Assembly: GCA_003255025.1 (NCBI GenBank)
Contig: QANY01006259.1
Coordinates: forward strand, 1,729,664-1,793,663
DNA from: Datisca glomerata
Lineage: Eukaryota > Streptophyta > Magnoliopsida > Cucurbitales > Datiscaceae
DNA: 64,000 nt
Direction of reading: 5' to 3'
Part shown: piece after piece, positions 47,233-60,517 of the stretch
How the letters are laid out: each line of letters begins with the position of its first letter
Numbering within the stretch: the stretch's first letter is position 1
Made by a program: the position numbers and the translations under genes
Notes under the pieces: model-generated
Told to the model about the DNA's origin: nothing
The model's input: only the letters and a program-made list of their open reading frames with translations
Databases searched by the model: none

Positions 47233-50200
47233 ATCTCCCACTTAGACTAAAGTATACGTGTACAATCTCGCATCCTCATGCCCTCCAGATGACCATAAAA
47301 TACTTTACTACTTAAAGTCTTCGTGAATGGATCTGTCAGGTTATTGACCATCGATATGTGTGTTACTTCAACATCTCCACGCTGAACAATCCATCTAATC
47401 AGGTGATACTTACGCTCTATGTGTTTGGATCTTTTGTGCTCCTTGGTTACTTTGAGTTTGCTACAGCCCCACTATTATTGCAATAAAGTGCCATCGTCTT
47501 GTCAGCTTCTAGAATAGCTTTTAGAGTCTTCAAGAACTTTCTAAGCCATACAGCCTCCTTAGCAACTTCATAATCTGCCACATATTCTGCTTTCATGGTA
47601 GAATCAATAATGCAAGATTACTTGATACTTTTTCAAACAACTGCTCCACCATTCATGATTAACATCGATCCTGAAGTGAAGCTCCTCGAATCCTTGTCTG
47701 CTTGGAAATAGGAATCAGTAATACAAAACATATTCAGGTCAGTACTTGAATACACAAGCATATATTTCTTTGTTCTCCTTAGATACTTAAGGATATACTT
47801 GACGGCATTTCAATGCTCGATTCCAGGATTAGATTGGAAACGATACCACACCCACGGCATAACAAATGTTCGGCCTATTGCAAAACATTGTGTGCATGAG
47901 ACTACCTACGGCTGAGGTATAGGGAATCTTTCTTATGTTTTCCTCTTCATGAGGAGTCTTGGGAGGCTGCTCCTTGGAGAGGCTGACTCCATGTCTGAAA
48001 GGAAGATATCCCTTCATGGAGTCTTGCATACTAAAGCGATCCATCACCTTATCAATATAAGATGTTTGAAACAGTATCAATTGTTTGTTCTTCCTATCTC
48101 AAAAGATCTGAATATCTAAGACAAGTATAACTTTTTCACGATCCTTCATATCAAATTACTTTGCAAGCCAAATCTTGACATCGTATATTTTTCCTACATC
48201 ATTTCTAATGAGTAGAATATCATCTATGTACAAGACTAGAAAACCATTTTCCCTTCATGTTTTTTATACACACAAGATTCATCCACTAACTGTTTAAAAC
48301 CAAAGTTATTGACAGTTTCGTCGAACTAATATGCCACGACCGTGACGCTTGCTTAAGTCCATAAATGGATTTTAGCAGTTCGCAAACCTTCCCCTCTTAA
48401 TCTTTTTCCATGAACCCTTCTAGTTGAGCCAGACAAATGCACTCTTCAAGATTGTCATTTAGAAAAGAAGTCTTGACGTCCATCTATCAGATTTCATAAT
48501 CAAGGGAAACAACAATGGACATGAGAATTCAGATGGATTTAAGTATGGTTACCGGTGAGAATGTATCATCATAGTCTATACATTCCTCTTGGGTATAGCC
48601 CTTGACTACTAGCCTAGTTTTGAACGTCTCCACATTCCCATCCGGACCTCTCTTTTTCTTATAAATCCATTTACACTCTATGGGTTTTACCCCTTCAGGA
48701 GGATCTACTAGTTTCCAGATTATGTTCGAGTACATCGAATGTATCTCAACATTCACGGCTTCTTACTATAGGTTTGCTTCAGGACTAGCCATGGCATGTG
48801 AGTAGGAAACAGGTTCATCATGATCCTTATCTGAGATTAATGTTAAGGAATCTCCATAAGACATGTACTTGTCAGGCTGTCTAACAACCCGACCACTACG
48901 TTGAGGCTCCATGGGCTCTGGCTCTTATTGAATCAGAAATAGTTTCTGATTGGGGAGTCGGTGTCCTCCCACGCAATTATTCCTCTAGCACAAGGGTGCT
49001 CTCAGCTTCACACTTCTTATATAGTCTTCCTCATAAAAACGTGCAATCCGTGTTAACGAATGTTTTCTTTTCAGTTAGACTATAAAATATGTATCATTTT
49101 GTTCCCTTAGGATATCCTACAGACATGCATAATTCTGATCAATAAGTCAACTTGCATGTCTTCAGTTTTAGAACATGTGTTGGGACCCCCATATTCTAAA
49201 GTGGTTAACAGACGACTTTCGTCAATTCCATCCTTCATATGGCGTGCCAAGCACCATATTCGACAAAATTTGGTTCAGAATCAATGATGTTGTTTCCATG
49301 TTATATCCCTAGAACTAATCTGGGAGGGATGAGTAACTCATCATGGATCTAATCATATCCATCAGAGTTTGATTCCTCCTCTTTAACACACCATTCTGTT
49401 CTGGAGTGTCAGGTGTTGTAAGCTAAGAAAGAATACTTTCTTCCTTAAGAAAGCCTCCAAACTCTCCTAGCAAATACTTTCACCACAATCAGGATTGTAG
49501 TGTTTTGAATTGTTTCTCTAATTGCTTCTCAACCATAGCCTTATACTCTTTGAACTTTTCAAAGGTTTCAAACTTTTGGCATATTAGACAAACATGACCA
49601 AATTGTGAGTAGTCATTAGTGAAGGTTACGAAGTATTTATAACCTCCTCTTACTTGGACATTCAATGGCCCACATACATCACTATGTATTAGTTCGAGGC
49701 ATTGAATTGCTCTTTCACCCTTCGTTGAAAAGGATCTCTTAGTCATGTTTTCTTCTATACAGGATTCACATGTGGGTAGTGATCCTACACTTAAAGTAGG
49801 ATTCACATGTGGGTAGTGATCTCACACTTAAAGTTTGCAAATGTCCATCCTTTGCAAGTCTTTTAATCATGTCCAGGCTAATATGCCCAAGGTGTAAATG
49901 CACAAATAGGTTAGATTGGTTGAGTCAAACTTGAACCTTTTACTATCCCTTTATGAATCAACATTCACTTCAATGTCACATATCATTGGAACTATTGGTT
50001 TTACGTAAAACAATTTATTTATCAAATGTACAGTAGTAATTAAGAAGCCATTTCTAAAAATATCAATTTCTTTATCAATGAAATTCAAATTGAATCATTG
50101 CTCAATTAAACTAGCTATTGAAATAAGGTTCTTCCCAAAAATTGAGATATAATAAACATCACGTAAGACCATAAATTTGTTATCAAATGACATTTTAACA

Positions 50201-50480
50201 GTTCTCATAGATATAGCCGATACTAGTGCTCTATTTTCCCAACGAAAGCTGAACTCGCCCTCGTCAAGCCTTCTAATTTTCCTGAACCCTCGCAAGGAAC
50301 AACAGATATGGTTAATGGCTGTAGAGTCTACAATCCAAGAAAAAGTAGTGTCATCTATATAACATGCCTCAATAACAAGTACTATACATTTATATCTCAA
50401 CTCGTTGAGATAATCTGGGTAGTTGCATTTCCAATGACCAGCTGCTCCACAATGCTGACACTTGTCTTTCAACTTGTCCA
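47233..50480 (-). pseudogene. A2 pol remnant
   Basis: The polypurine tract at 47233 abuts the left LTR. RNase H lies at about 47700-47240 (contains ALYC-NSGA). RT lies at 48756-48529 (WKLVDPPEGVKPIECKWIYK) and about 48300-47829. Integrase is at 49806-49489, with LIHSDVCGPLNVQVRGGYKY and a preceding C-x2-C (PTCESCIE). The pre-integrase segment spans about 50100-49830. Protease and zinc knuckle are at 50481-50095 (CQHCGAAGHWKCNYPDYL, then SWIVDSTAINHI, with the Gly of DSG replaced by Thr). Stops and shifts separate the blocks. Confidence 0.87.
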
Positions 50481-53250
50481 TTTTTTACAGTGCCCTTGCC
50501 TTTTGCAACTTTTGAGTTATGCTTCTTAACCTTCTTGGGACCTCTCCTGTGTTTGTTTTTGGCGTCAGAGGTGGAATACTTGTTTTCAGTAAAGTTTGCC
50601 TCTTCAGTCTTCCTCTTAGCCTTCAGAAATAGGGTCAGCAACATGTCGTTCCTTCATCAGCTCAGGAAGTGAGTACCACAACTTATTCATCAAATGATTA
50701 AGTTTAAAGTTCTCAAAAGTGTCAAGCAGAGTCTCCATGAACATATCAACTTGTATCTCGCAATCTTTCTTAGCACCCATAATCTCCATCTTATTCAGAT
50801 AACTAATGATCAACATCTATTCATCCTGTAATTCATGAAGTTTTGCACAACTGCCTATTTGGCTTGACAACCTTGATCTCCGAACAATTCAGTGATGTTC
50901 AACATCACATTAGCGACAGTTTCCATGTTCTGATGTTGTTGTTGCAACACATTGCTAACAAAAGTCAATATATAGCACTTGGTGATCTCATCAGAACTCA
51001 GCCGAGAAGCATAGGCATCATTTTCATCTTGAGTCGATTCAGCAATTGGCTCAAGGGGACAAGCGCTGGTGAGTACAAACTTTTGTTTTTATATCGTCAA
51101 CACAATATCAAGATTACATTTCCAATCTATGTAATTTTCATCAATAAGTTTATTCGCATTTAAGATAGTTGAGAGTGATGATATTGGTATGATTATTGAA
51201 AATAATAAATAAAGCAGTGTAAATAAATACTCAATCATTTAGGAAAGTATGATGCATGATGCAAATACTTAAATATTTAAAAATCAATAAAAAAATATTT
51301 CTTCTATGATGTTACGATCAACAACGATAGCTTGTCTCATCTAAGGACAACGTCCAAGCTACCTCATATCGCATTGAGACTCATCTCGTTTGGTTAATAC
51401 TTCTCAAGATGACACTACAACTAGCTTAACCAATCTTCAATGGTATCAGACACCTTAGTCCCATTGACTAGTCCCTATGAGGGATCCAATGTGCTTCGGT
51501 CTAAGTGTTTAACCAACGCATCGGCTTTAAAAGTTGCTATGAACTAACTATCCGTTTAGGAACGGTCCTGCCTCACTACGTCCTTTACAAGCTTAGCTTC
51601 TTAAGCAATTCAATGACTCAAAGTGACACGATTCTAAAGTTTCTCCAACTAAAGAGAGGACTGCTAAGGCAGCTCTAAACCATTCATCGTGCCACGATTA
51701 AGTTTACGTTGAGAACGTTTCAATAAACGACCCTCCCACTTAGTTTTTGGAAAAAAAAAAGATTTTTCATTGTTTTTTCAAAAATGATAACTCTTTATTA
51801 ATTTGGAAAAAACAAGTTTCAAAAATTATAAACTTTTATAAAATTTAAATCTCAATTTAAAATTTATAACCTTTATAAAATTTATAGTGTATTTAAAATA
51901 TAACTCCTTATAAATTAAACTACAATGATGCATGTACATGCTACATGTCATTTTGACATTGACATATCCATAATTATATATGGCATGTTATATGATGATA
52001 TGAGATTAATAATAAATCATTCATTCAAAATTAACCTCCCTATTGGCTCATTTCTAATTACAACCCATAAAAATAATAAATAAATTATAGTTAATTTATA
52101 TACTAATTTTTATGACGTCTGTAATAGTCTCTTTGTCTTTTAGGAAGTCCCAGCAATTTATAACCCTTAACTAAAGTCCATTCCCATTTTGTAATTCAAA
52201 TATTAAATTTTGATTTCAAATTTCAAAATTTAAATTTCAAAATTTAAATTTCAAAATTTAAATTTTGATCAAAACTCTTTAATTAAGAAAATTTATTTTC
52301 TTAATTAAATAATCTCATTAATTATCCTTTTAAAATTCAAAAGATAAATAGATAATTATCTTTTAAATTCAAAATTCAGAAGATAAAAAACAAAAGGCTA
52401 CCATCCCTATTCCAAAACAAAACATACACATAAGTCTTCAGGCAGGCATCGAAAAGGGGACGAAAAGCTCCTCCGCTTGGCGAGCTCCTCTTTGCTCCTA
52501 GTCAAGCCCGAGGAGACTGCTTGAGACCATATCTCACCTTTTTCACCTGAAAACTCTATAAAATGGATAATTACCTTTTGAATTCAAAATCTAAAACATA
52601 AAAAGATAAAAAAAAAAAGATAATTATCTTTCAAAATCAAAATTTTAAAGATAAAATAGATAATTATATTTTAAATATATGATACCATATCTTCTAAAAT
52701 TATCTTTTATCCGTTTAAAACTAAAATTCAAAATATTAAAGATAAATGATGAGATTAGGGTTTTTTTTACAAAACATCACAATGTTCCCTAAGCTCTAAT
52801 TGTTGTCGCTTAGAGTTTCATAAACCCTAGTCATCACGTAGGGCACAACAGTGGACAGGAGGAGGCGATGCGGCATGGCAGCGGCCGGAGACTTTTCCGG
52901 CAGTAGTTTTTTGGCGACTTATCTGGCGACAATTTTTCGATGACGGCAACTTCCGACGACTGCATCAGCGAATGGCGTTTTCTAGCGTTTTTAGGCGCAT
53001 CGACATTACATCAAATTTATAAAAAATTATAATTTTTTCAATAAAATAAATTACATAAAATTCTACGCCGCAAATCCGGCATACATCAATTTTAAATTGA
53101 AAGCAAAAACGCTTAAACCAATAGATAGGGTTCCAATCACATAACACATTCAAACATATTTGAATCTGCCATACACAAATATATGTCAATATCAACAAAT
53201 CCATCGATACGTTCGTTTCAAATATCTATATGCATAATCAAAAACCTATG
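50481..53250 (-). pseudogene. A2 gag remnant and leader
   Basis: The gag C-terminus, with a Lys-rich stretch (KNKHRRGPKKVKKHNSKVAK) at about 50580-50490, is preserved here and deleted in A1. The gag core extends to about 51160 in broken frames. From there to the primer site is AT-rich leader with repeated 'aaatttcaaaattt' words (about 52195-52270), a GC-rich island at about 52850-52970 and one AAACCCTA word near 52823. Confidence 0.65.
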
Positions 53251-53262
53251 GCTCTAATACCA
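53251..53262 (-). other. A2 primer-binding site
   Basis: TGGTATTAGAGC on the minus strand, two bases inside the LTR. It is a one-base variant of the initiator tRNA-Met site. Confidence 0.85.
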
Positions 53263-53264
53263 AT

Positions 53265-55284
53265 TGTTGGATCGATGATTTTAAAATTAAAGAAAAATGA
53301 GTTTGAACCACGAACAGTTCATGAGCGGAATATAAAAAAATCTAAAACTTATTTAACCGAATTGAATAATTAAAAACTAAAACAACAAATAATGATGCAT
53401 ATCAAAAATTTAAATGAATAGAAAAAGGTTGATATGTTTTTCACCTTTGCGATGCATCAGAGATTTTCTGACTTGTAGAATTCTTATAAATGTTCTTCAT
53501 ATTCTTCAAATTTCAATATCCAAAATCTTCAAGCTTGATCTTCAAGAACCAAAATCCAAGTATGATCTTCAAAAACCAATTTTTCAAAATTTTCTTCACA
53601 CCAATAACTACTCGTTAATTTCAGAAATATATCTCGTGAGAATTTATCTAGGAACTGAGTGTGGGCTCTCAAAATGATTGAATAAGATAAAACAATTTTT
53701 TCTTCCTTCAATTTGAAATTCGGAGGCAACATGTTAGGGAAGGGAAGAAAACTTTTCTCTCTGTGTGTAATTACGCACTGTATTGATTAGTATTAATTAT
53801 TATGTTTTAGAGTTCTGTTGTATCTAATACAATTTTCTTGTGGCAATCAAATTGCTATCACATATATATAGTTATTAATTTTAAGAATTTGTAAATATAA
53901 CCCTATATTTTGAATTTCTGAAAATTAATCCCAAAATAACCTCCATGGCTGAATTTTGTATATCCTCTTAGAATATGTGTTGTATCAAAATATATCAATC
54001 CAATTGGTAAATCTAATTGATCTCTATCAATTAATTAATTAATTTTATTCACTAATTATCTAATAATTAGAAAATAATAAATTAATTGATTTCAATACAA
54101 TTGATCGCACTTAACTAATTAAGTGACAACACCCATCACATATGAGTGTAAGAAATACACCTTGGCACCAACATACATTTTGGTCCAACTGATATCGTTT
54201 CTTCTATTCTTGTTCTTAAGAGCTATTCTTGTTCTTAAGAGCTATTCTTGAGACCAAATGGACCAACGTGAACAATACTATATGATTCAAATAACCGGTG
54301 AATTTATCTTTATGAATTCCCGATCAATTTAATCCTGACATTGTACGGCTTCACTATATGTTTGATGTCGAATCAACACTCGATCATGCGCGCTACATTT
54401 TCTGTTGGTGCAAATAAACTCTTTTATTTCACGGTACACATAATATTTTAACATATTACACATCGTGAATATCAGTAACAAGAGCGGGGATATAAAATTG
54501 CCATTTACCCCTCTTGTTATTATTTTCTTAACTCATTTATTGACTGTGAATAAGAAAGATATAATAGTGAATTGTCTCGTATAATTTACAAGTTTTAATC
54601 AATGACTCAATTCATTGAATATCAGGCCCGGTTTATTTATTCACATGCCCATCAATAAAGCATAATGTGTTATTGTTGCCTTTGCAATCGAACCACGAAT
54701 TTTCATATATGTGAATCACGTACTGCAACATAGTTAAATTACGATCCCAACAGCTGATAATTGTCCGCCAATTCGAACTTACCTATTTGACATATCAAAT
54801 ATTACAAGTAACTAAGTCAAGTTACGTATTCACCTCAGGATTAAGGTAATTAGAAACATACCCTTAATGTGTAACAATTAGATTTAGAGCTAGGTAAACG
54901 ATTTTTCTCTAAACTAATTTATTTCCGGTATATTCAACACGTTCCATAACACGTCTAAGATAATTGTTTGCGTCTCCACTCTCATGCCCTAAGAACGGCA
55001 TCTATTGATTTAACCTCACAGTCGTAATCAGATTCGATTACCCAGTCGATCCTAAGACTACGAATAATATTCTAAACTATTTCAGCAAAGTTTGTCTGGA
55101 AGACTATTCTGTCTTTACTCTTCTTACGTTGATAATAGTTCCAGAACTTGAGTAAATTATAAACACAGTTTAATTAAAAGAAATTTTTTATTTATTCATT
55201 AAATTCCTTGATACAAAATGTATGAGAATTAACTAAATACTCATAAATAGTTATTACACTCTACTTATGAACATAATTACAACA
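53265..55284 (-). repeat. A2 5' LTR
   Basis: 2020 bp, TGTTGGATC to TTACAACA. It contains a perfect short tandem repeat of 'gttcttaagagctattctt' at about 54205-54248, absent from the A1 LTRs. Confidence 0.87.
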
Positions 55285-55638
55285 TAATTTTACCACGCGG
55301 AAAGCTGGAAACAAACAGCCCCTTTATTCTCCTATTCCCTCCACTATACAGCACCCTTATGGTGTTTATGTGAGTTTTAAGCTAATGAAGAGGTGAGTGA
55401 GTTTTTTGTAAGCATTTTTCCATAAAAGGTTGTCTAGCTACTTGGTTTGATAGTATGTAGATCGCTCGCTTTGTTCGGTTTGCGAGTGAGAAATTAAATT
55501 CACAGTTACGATCACATGTATCAAAAAGTCACATTCATGTTCTTTAAAAAAATCTACATCCTAATCACTCTCATATTCACATCATCAACATATAATTAAA
55601 AAATTCATATCCAAGTTAATATCATATTCATATCCATG
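55285..55638. other. Unassigned spacer right of A2
   Basis: AT-rich sequence with no gene, RNA or transposon terminus that I can identify. Confidence 0.3.
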
Positions 55639-56423
55639 ATTGTTAGAATCGTGGTAGGATCAACATAGGATCGGTAGGATCCCACCGATCCTTTTTTTAC
55701 TTTAATTACAAAATAATTATAAGGGTGTTGGTGGTGAGATTTGAACCCTTGCACCAAATGTTTACCTATGGCCATTTAACCATTGAACTTTACATAAGAA
55801 AAACCATTGAACCAACAATACAAATATAACAAAACTTATTATCTTCTATATTTAATTAAATATTTAATTATTTTTATGATATTTAATTTTTCTATTCCAT
55901 GTTTACACCTCTTAAAGTTATCATATGAGAACGAATTTCGTTACCACTATTTATTATATTTAGACATTAATTTTAATATTACTACAAACTTATTAAATTT
56001 AAACTTATAAATCAAACACTCTCAAACCTAATATATTATAATAATGATATTACCATATTTAATAAATAATTATCTCTACATATTTATTTATTTATTTTTC
56101 ATCATTTGAAACAACAATTAGGTGAAGTTTATTAATTTTACTTGTCTTGAAGTTTTTTATATGAAATTTCTTTCTTCAAAATTTAAAAGTATGAGAACTT
56201 TGTTTCATATTATGTTGTTTTAGATGACTTCATATTATTTTTATTTATTAAGTAGATGATTTGGTGTTATATAATCATTTTCTTCAATATATATTGAAGT
56301 ATCATTATCATATATCTACTTTTTACTATTGATAGGATCTTACGATTCTCGATCCTATCCTACAATCCCCGATCCTATACCTTTCCACCGATTATAGGTA
56401 GGATCACGATCCTGACAACTTTG
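55639..56423. mobile_element. Inverted-repeat element, class uncertain
   Basis: The left end (TGTTAGAATCGTGGTAGGATC) and the right end read on the other strand (TGTCAGGATCGTGATCCTACC) form an imperfect terminal inverted repeat. Both terminal zones are rich in 'ggatcgtaggat'-like words on both strands. The interior is very AT-rich and non-coding. I could not find a convincing target duplication, so the class is open. It carries a tRNA-like segment near its left end. Confidence 0.4.
55736..55790 (-). other. tRNA-like A and B boxes (SINE-type relic)
   Basis: On the minus strand, AAGTTCAATGGTTAAATGGC (55790-55771) resembles a tRNA D-arm A box. GGTTCAAATCTC (55747-55736) matches the B box consensus. 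Order and spacing are as in a tRNA gene, but no full cloverleaf forms, so this is a pol III promoter relic or chance similarity, not a tRNA gene. Confidence 0.35.
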
Positions 56424-57219
56424 GTTACATCCATCAACATAAAATCACATATATTTATCGAAAATTCACATCCTAAATAAGTACAGACCCTCACAAATAA
56501 ATTTAACTATCATCTTCACAAAATAAATTCTAACCATGCCACATAAGTTTCAGACCACCACAAAATAAGGTCATACCATCCTAAAATAAATTTTGACCAT
56601 CCCAACATTAGTTTCAAACCATCATAAAATAAGTTTGAGACCACCATAAAATAAGTTTCAGACCACCACAGAATAAGTACAACTTCCCAAATCCCAAAAT
56701 CAATGATGTTCCTCTTTCTTCCCACGACTAATATTTGGAATTGATTTCCTACTTGGACTAATACTTGGAATTGGTATTTTCCTAAGACTTCTTCTAGGAA
56801 GTTACACATGATAGATGAGGCTCCCTGTGTTCATTGCACACTAGTAGCCCTTTAAACTTGTTCAAAAGTCAATCAGGTGGATAATAAATAATTAATAATA
56901 AATTTAAATAATAATTCATACGATTAAATACTGGTAATTTGGTTCTTGTTGTCGTATTCGACTGTTCTCCAACACCATGAAATTAGTACACACTAGCAGC
57001 CTAATAGTTTTAAACAATAAGTTAGACAACCTAAATGAAATATAATATTATTAGCAAAAATGATTCAATCAGATAGCCACAATCTTTTAAGTCTTATTTT
57101 CTGGATTAGGAGCTTCCTTGCATGTTTGCTCTTATGCCCCATCTTGACTATTGACATATTGAAGTCATATTCTCTTATAACTACCTTGATAAGCGGCTAC
57201 ATCACCCCTCCGCCATTTT
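56424..57219. repeat. Minisatellite-like tract and unassigned DNA
   Basis: At about 56535-56685 degenerate 20-25-bp units of 'agtttcagaccaccacaaaataa' repeat six or seven times. They give the repeated WWSETYF-like peptide of the minus-strand frame at 56516-56809, which is not a gene. The rest of the interval shows nothing recognisable. Confidence 0.55.
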
Positions 57220-59160
57220 CCTTGCGTTTTTAGGTCTCTCAAGTTTGGGTCATACTAATGGTGGTGCAACAACATGCAAGGTTGATTTTAGCCAATGTTC
57301 ATGACTGGGGACTAACGTTATATAGTACTGATATACTTTCAAGAATGTATTCTTTATAAAGTAGATCAACATAATCGTCCACATCCTCCCTATTCTCCAT
57401 GATACATAAAGTGGGACAAGGTATGCCCGTAAGTTCCCCCTCCAACATCACATGTCTTATTTCTCAAATCCACATAGAACTTTGCACCCCACATATGGTC
57501 TGCCTCATATGATCCATCTCCTCCTTCATAATCGATGCAACTAATTGTGTCTTCCTTAGCCTCGTTAGCCTTCTTCTAAATCCTAAAACAAATAGACACA
57601 TTTAATTTTATCATTCCCTCCCTTTTTTTCTGAAACCTCTTCATAAGATTTCTTCTTATCATCTCCATCAGTGTCAGAATGGGCTTGTCTCTTGGTTCTA
57701 ATATCATCTTGTTGAAAGTTTAAGTCGTGTTGTTACATAACATGCAACTTTTAACTCCAAAGTCAAACATAAGATTACACCAACTACTTTTTTTTCTTGA
57801 CAGTCAGATGTATGCATTCACATCCAACTCCTTAATTCTCTCCATACACATGTCAAAGTTTGGATGAATAGTTTCCCTTGAAGCACTCTGTAGAAGGTCT
57901 TGAGTACCTTCCCTTTGAAGGGATTAGCAAAATTGGCATATAAATCTCATAGAGCCTATGATTAACTCTTTAACAGTTTCTCATAGACCCTACATAAAAG
58001 AATAGAAGTATTAGTAATATTGCACATTAAAAACTTGTAAAAAACTAAATGTAACCCATAGAAGAATAGAAACATCGTTTGTTCATATGACATTATTGTC
58101 CAACCACGTTCCTCCCATGAGCCCATGTCATCAAGTAGATTTGTTAAAAACTAAGTCCATGTCTCCTTGTTTTCTGACTTTACACCTAAATAAGCAATTG
58201 GGAAGATATTATCGTTTGTGTACTTCACAGTCACAAAAAACAAATAACCCCCAAAATTAGACTTCAAGTCTATGGATATAATCAGCCTACATCCATCAAT
58301 AAATCATATATCGCACACGTCTAAACAAACTTACAATCTTTGGAAAAAAAGTTTTATCCTTTCACTCCAATGATAGTTCTTGGAATTCACTTTTTATTGC
58401 TTCACAATAATCCCACACTTTCTTGTATTGCTTCATCGCACCCTCTTGAATTTTATCCAATGATTTTTCTTTGACATATTAAATTTATTGAAGGACACAG
58501 CGACTTCATGATTGTCCCTTAACAGTCCTCAATACTGATAATCCATATTAGGCGAGTCACGATTCAACTCTAAATACCTATTCACTATCCAAGTTGATGT
58601 GACATTTATATTCTTCCTTGCTTTTGTACCATCAGTATGTTGAGGAGGGAAGGTCTTAATTTGAAATGATTTTTGCCTCATAGTAAGGGATGCATGCATT
58701 CTCTATCCATAATTATTCCCTTTGCAATGTGCAGTGACCCTAGTTCTATCATTTTTTTTATAATGATCCAGATTATGCTGAATGGCATATTCCCTCAACA
58801 TCTCTCTAGTGCAATTTGCCTACTCATATGAATTTCTTCATAGAACTCAGAAAATGAAGAAATTTGTGCATCTTCATCTAATGAATCACATTATTGAATA
58901 CATGTGAGATATATACTTGCAAAACACCATGACCAAATGTTTCGAGCTAAGAGAACATTTTATGTATATCAACATCACAACACATAGGCTTTAACATGCT
59001 CAAGTCCTCGTGCAAAAACTTATAACTATACTCTGATATATTACGGTACTTCCATAATACCCCTAGTTCTAGATATGGATATAATAAATAAGCATCAATA
59101 TTGAGAAAGTTACGGAACTCGCCATTCTTCTATGCTATTGTCAGAACATATTCAAAGGTG
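57220..59160 (-). pseudogene. Mutator-like (MULE) transposase remnant
   Basis: Conceptual translation across stops and shifts gives the order of a plant MuDR-type transposase. About 59160-58850 is a weak N-terminal region. At 58800-58620 the MuDR DNA-binding block reads YAIQHNLDHYKKNDRTRVTA and continues to a QIKTFPPQHTDG-type segment. The DDE domain at about 58300-58080 opens FIDGCRLIISIDLKSNFGGY, followed by NIFPIAYLGVKSENKETW; the Asp of DGC is a catalytic position. At 57850-57690 are IKELDVNAY, SWCNLMFDFG and EPRDKPILTLMEMIRR. A SWIM-zinc-finger-like end follows at about 57560-57380. This enzyme class cuts and pastes Mutator-like elements. The copy is dead. Confidence 0.82.
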
Positions 59161-59194
59161 TCAACACGGCTATCTCTAGTGTTATGTCCCTAAT

Positions 59195-59208
59195 CACTAC
59201 AAGAAAAA
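59195..59208 (+). mobile_element. CACTA-type transposon terminus
   Basis: CACTACAAGAAAAA is the characteristic end of plant En/Spm (CACTA) elements. I saw no matching inverted end in the window, so it is a fragment or an end whose partner is lost or outside. Confidence 0.45.
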
Positions 59209-60517
59209 AGAGGAAACTTTCACAAAAGGTTAGAATACGTTTAATCTGGACTCATTAAAACATAAAATTGCATCGAGACTATTCTAAAGCAACATTTTAG
59301 AACTAACTCAGAACCACAAAAATAACGCTGGTGCTTCTCATTGACAGATCTCATCCCTAACATTCTAAAGCAACCTAATCCACCCAATCGGCAAGAACAA
59401 ACAAAAAGGAAACCATTCTATTTGGTTGGTTTGGTGTTTAATCAACAAATAAGCACTACAGAAGTAGAAAATGACTATTTTAATCAACAAATTAGCAAAA
59501 AACCACACACAATCTTAGAATCACGCACATATTTGCATCAGAACTCGCAAAAATACAAATATCGCATTAACAAGCAAAACTTGGAGAACTCAAAAAAAAT
59601 ATGCACAAAAAAATACTTACCAAAGAACTCCAGTTTCAATTTTTCATTAAATCGAAGACAATAATATTCAAACATTTATCTCACAAAAATCACAGACAAA
59701 CTTTAAATTTCAAATCCTAGTTGTTTTCTCCCTTTCTCCCCTCTTGAAGGCTCTCTCTCATCCTTGTAAACAAATTGAAACAATATAAAAGTTATAAGTG
59801 AAAACAAAACAAAACGTAAAAAGTCAAACATGTAACGGGCTCTAACTAATTCTATTAACATAAGTTAGCCACTTGATTATCACATTGAATTTAGTATTAA
59901 CCTTAACGAACATACATCACAGTATATTTTATAGTTTCTCAAACTATATAAGTATAAAAATATGATAAAATATAGGGTATGTTTTACATTTTAAGCAATC
60001 TACATAGATATGTTTTACATTTTAACCAAAAATTAAAAGAAAAGCCTGACAATAGTTTATACTGATAATTGACAATAGTTTATACTGATAATTGACAATA
60101 GTTTATACTGATAATTGAATGTAATGAAATGTTAAAGATTGGACTGCTAATAAAAATGGAAAAAGTGACGTATAGGATAAATAACATGATTTATAAAGAG
60201 GATGAACTAGTGAAAAGATGTGAATTAGTAATAAAATGACTACAAGGAAAAAAGAGGAAGGACACAGATCCCCTCCTTAAGTTTCCCTCTCATTGTCCAT
60301 CATTGTCTTTCGATCATAGCCATTCATCTTTACTATCATCCAAATGTTAATTTTATACCATGACATTAAAATTACATTCTAAAATGAGTAGTCCATTCTT
60401 GAAAACATATCGAACAATTATTATCATGTGATGTTCTTGTCATTTTATTAAAATTTTCAATCTCTAGATATTTTAGAACACAATTACTTTCATATCATTA
60501 TAATTTTACCTACTTAT
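59209..60517. other. Unassigned AT-rich DNA
   Basis: There is no recognisable gene. The 107-codon plus-strand frame at 59341-59664 has low-complexity Asn/Lys/Gln-rich composition and no family signature. It contains the triplicated 23-mer described separately. Confidence 0.35.
60048..60116. repeat. Three perfect 23-bp tandem copies
   Basis: 'gacaatagtttatactgata' plus 'att' is repeated three times head to tail at 60048, 60071 and 60094 without a mismatch, indicating a recent expansion. Confidence 0.95.

Larger units (their letters stand above)
46434..55284 (-). mobile_element. Copia LTR retrotransposon A2, left end truncated
   Basis: Same family as A1: the LTR words, primer site variant, polypurine tract and the order of internal blocks match. 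The right LTR is complete (53265-55284) and is followed by TAATT. The left LTR keeps only about 800 bp of its 2-kb length, so no target duplication can be confirmed. Coding regions are broken. Confidence 0.88.

Noticed and set aside
55736..55790. Functional tRNA gene
   Set aside because: A and B box words are present but acceptor and anticodon stems do not form.
56516..56809. Trp-rich 97-codon minus-strand frame
   Set aside because: The repeated peptide comes from the degenerate minisatellite at 56535-56685.
59341..59664. 107-codon plus-strand frame
   Set aside because: Low-complexity Asn/Lys/Gln composition as expected from AT-rich DNA, with no family signature and no upstream promoter evidence.
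60048..60116. CRISPR-like direct repeats
   Set aside because: The three 23-mers are contiguous without spacers, and the context is plant nuclear DNA.
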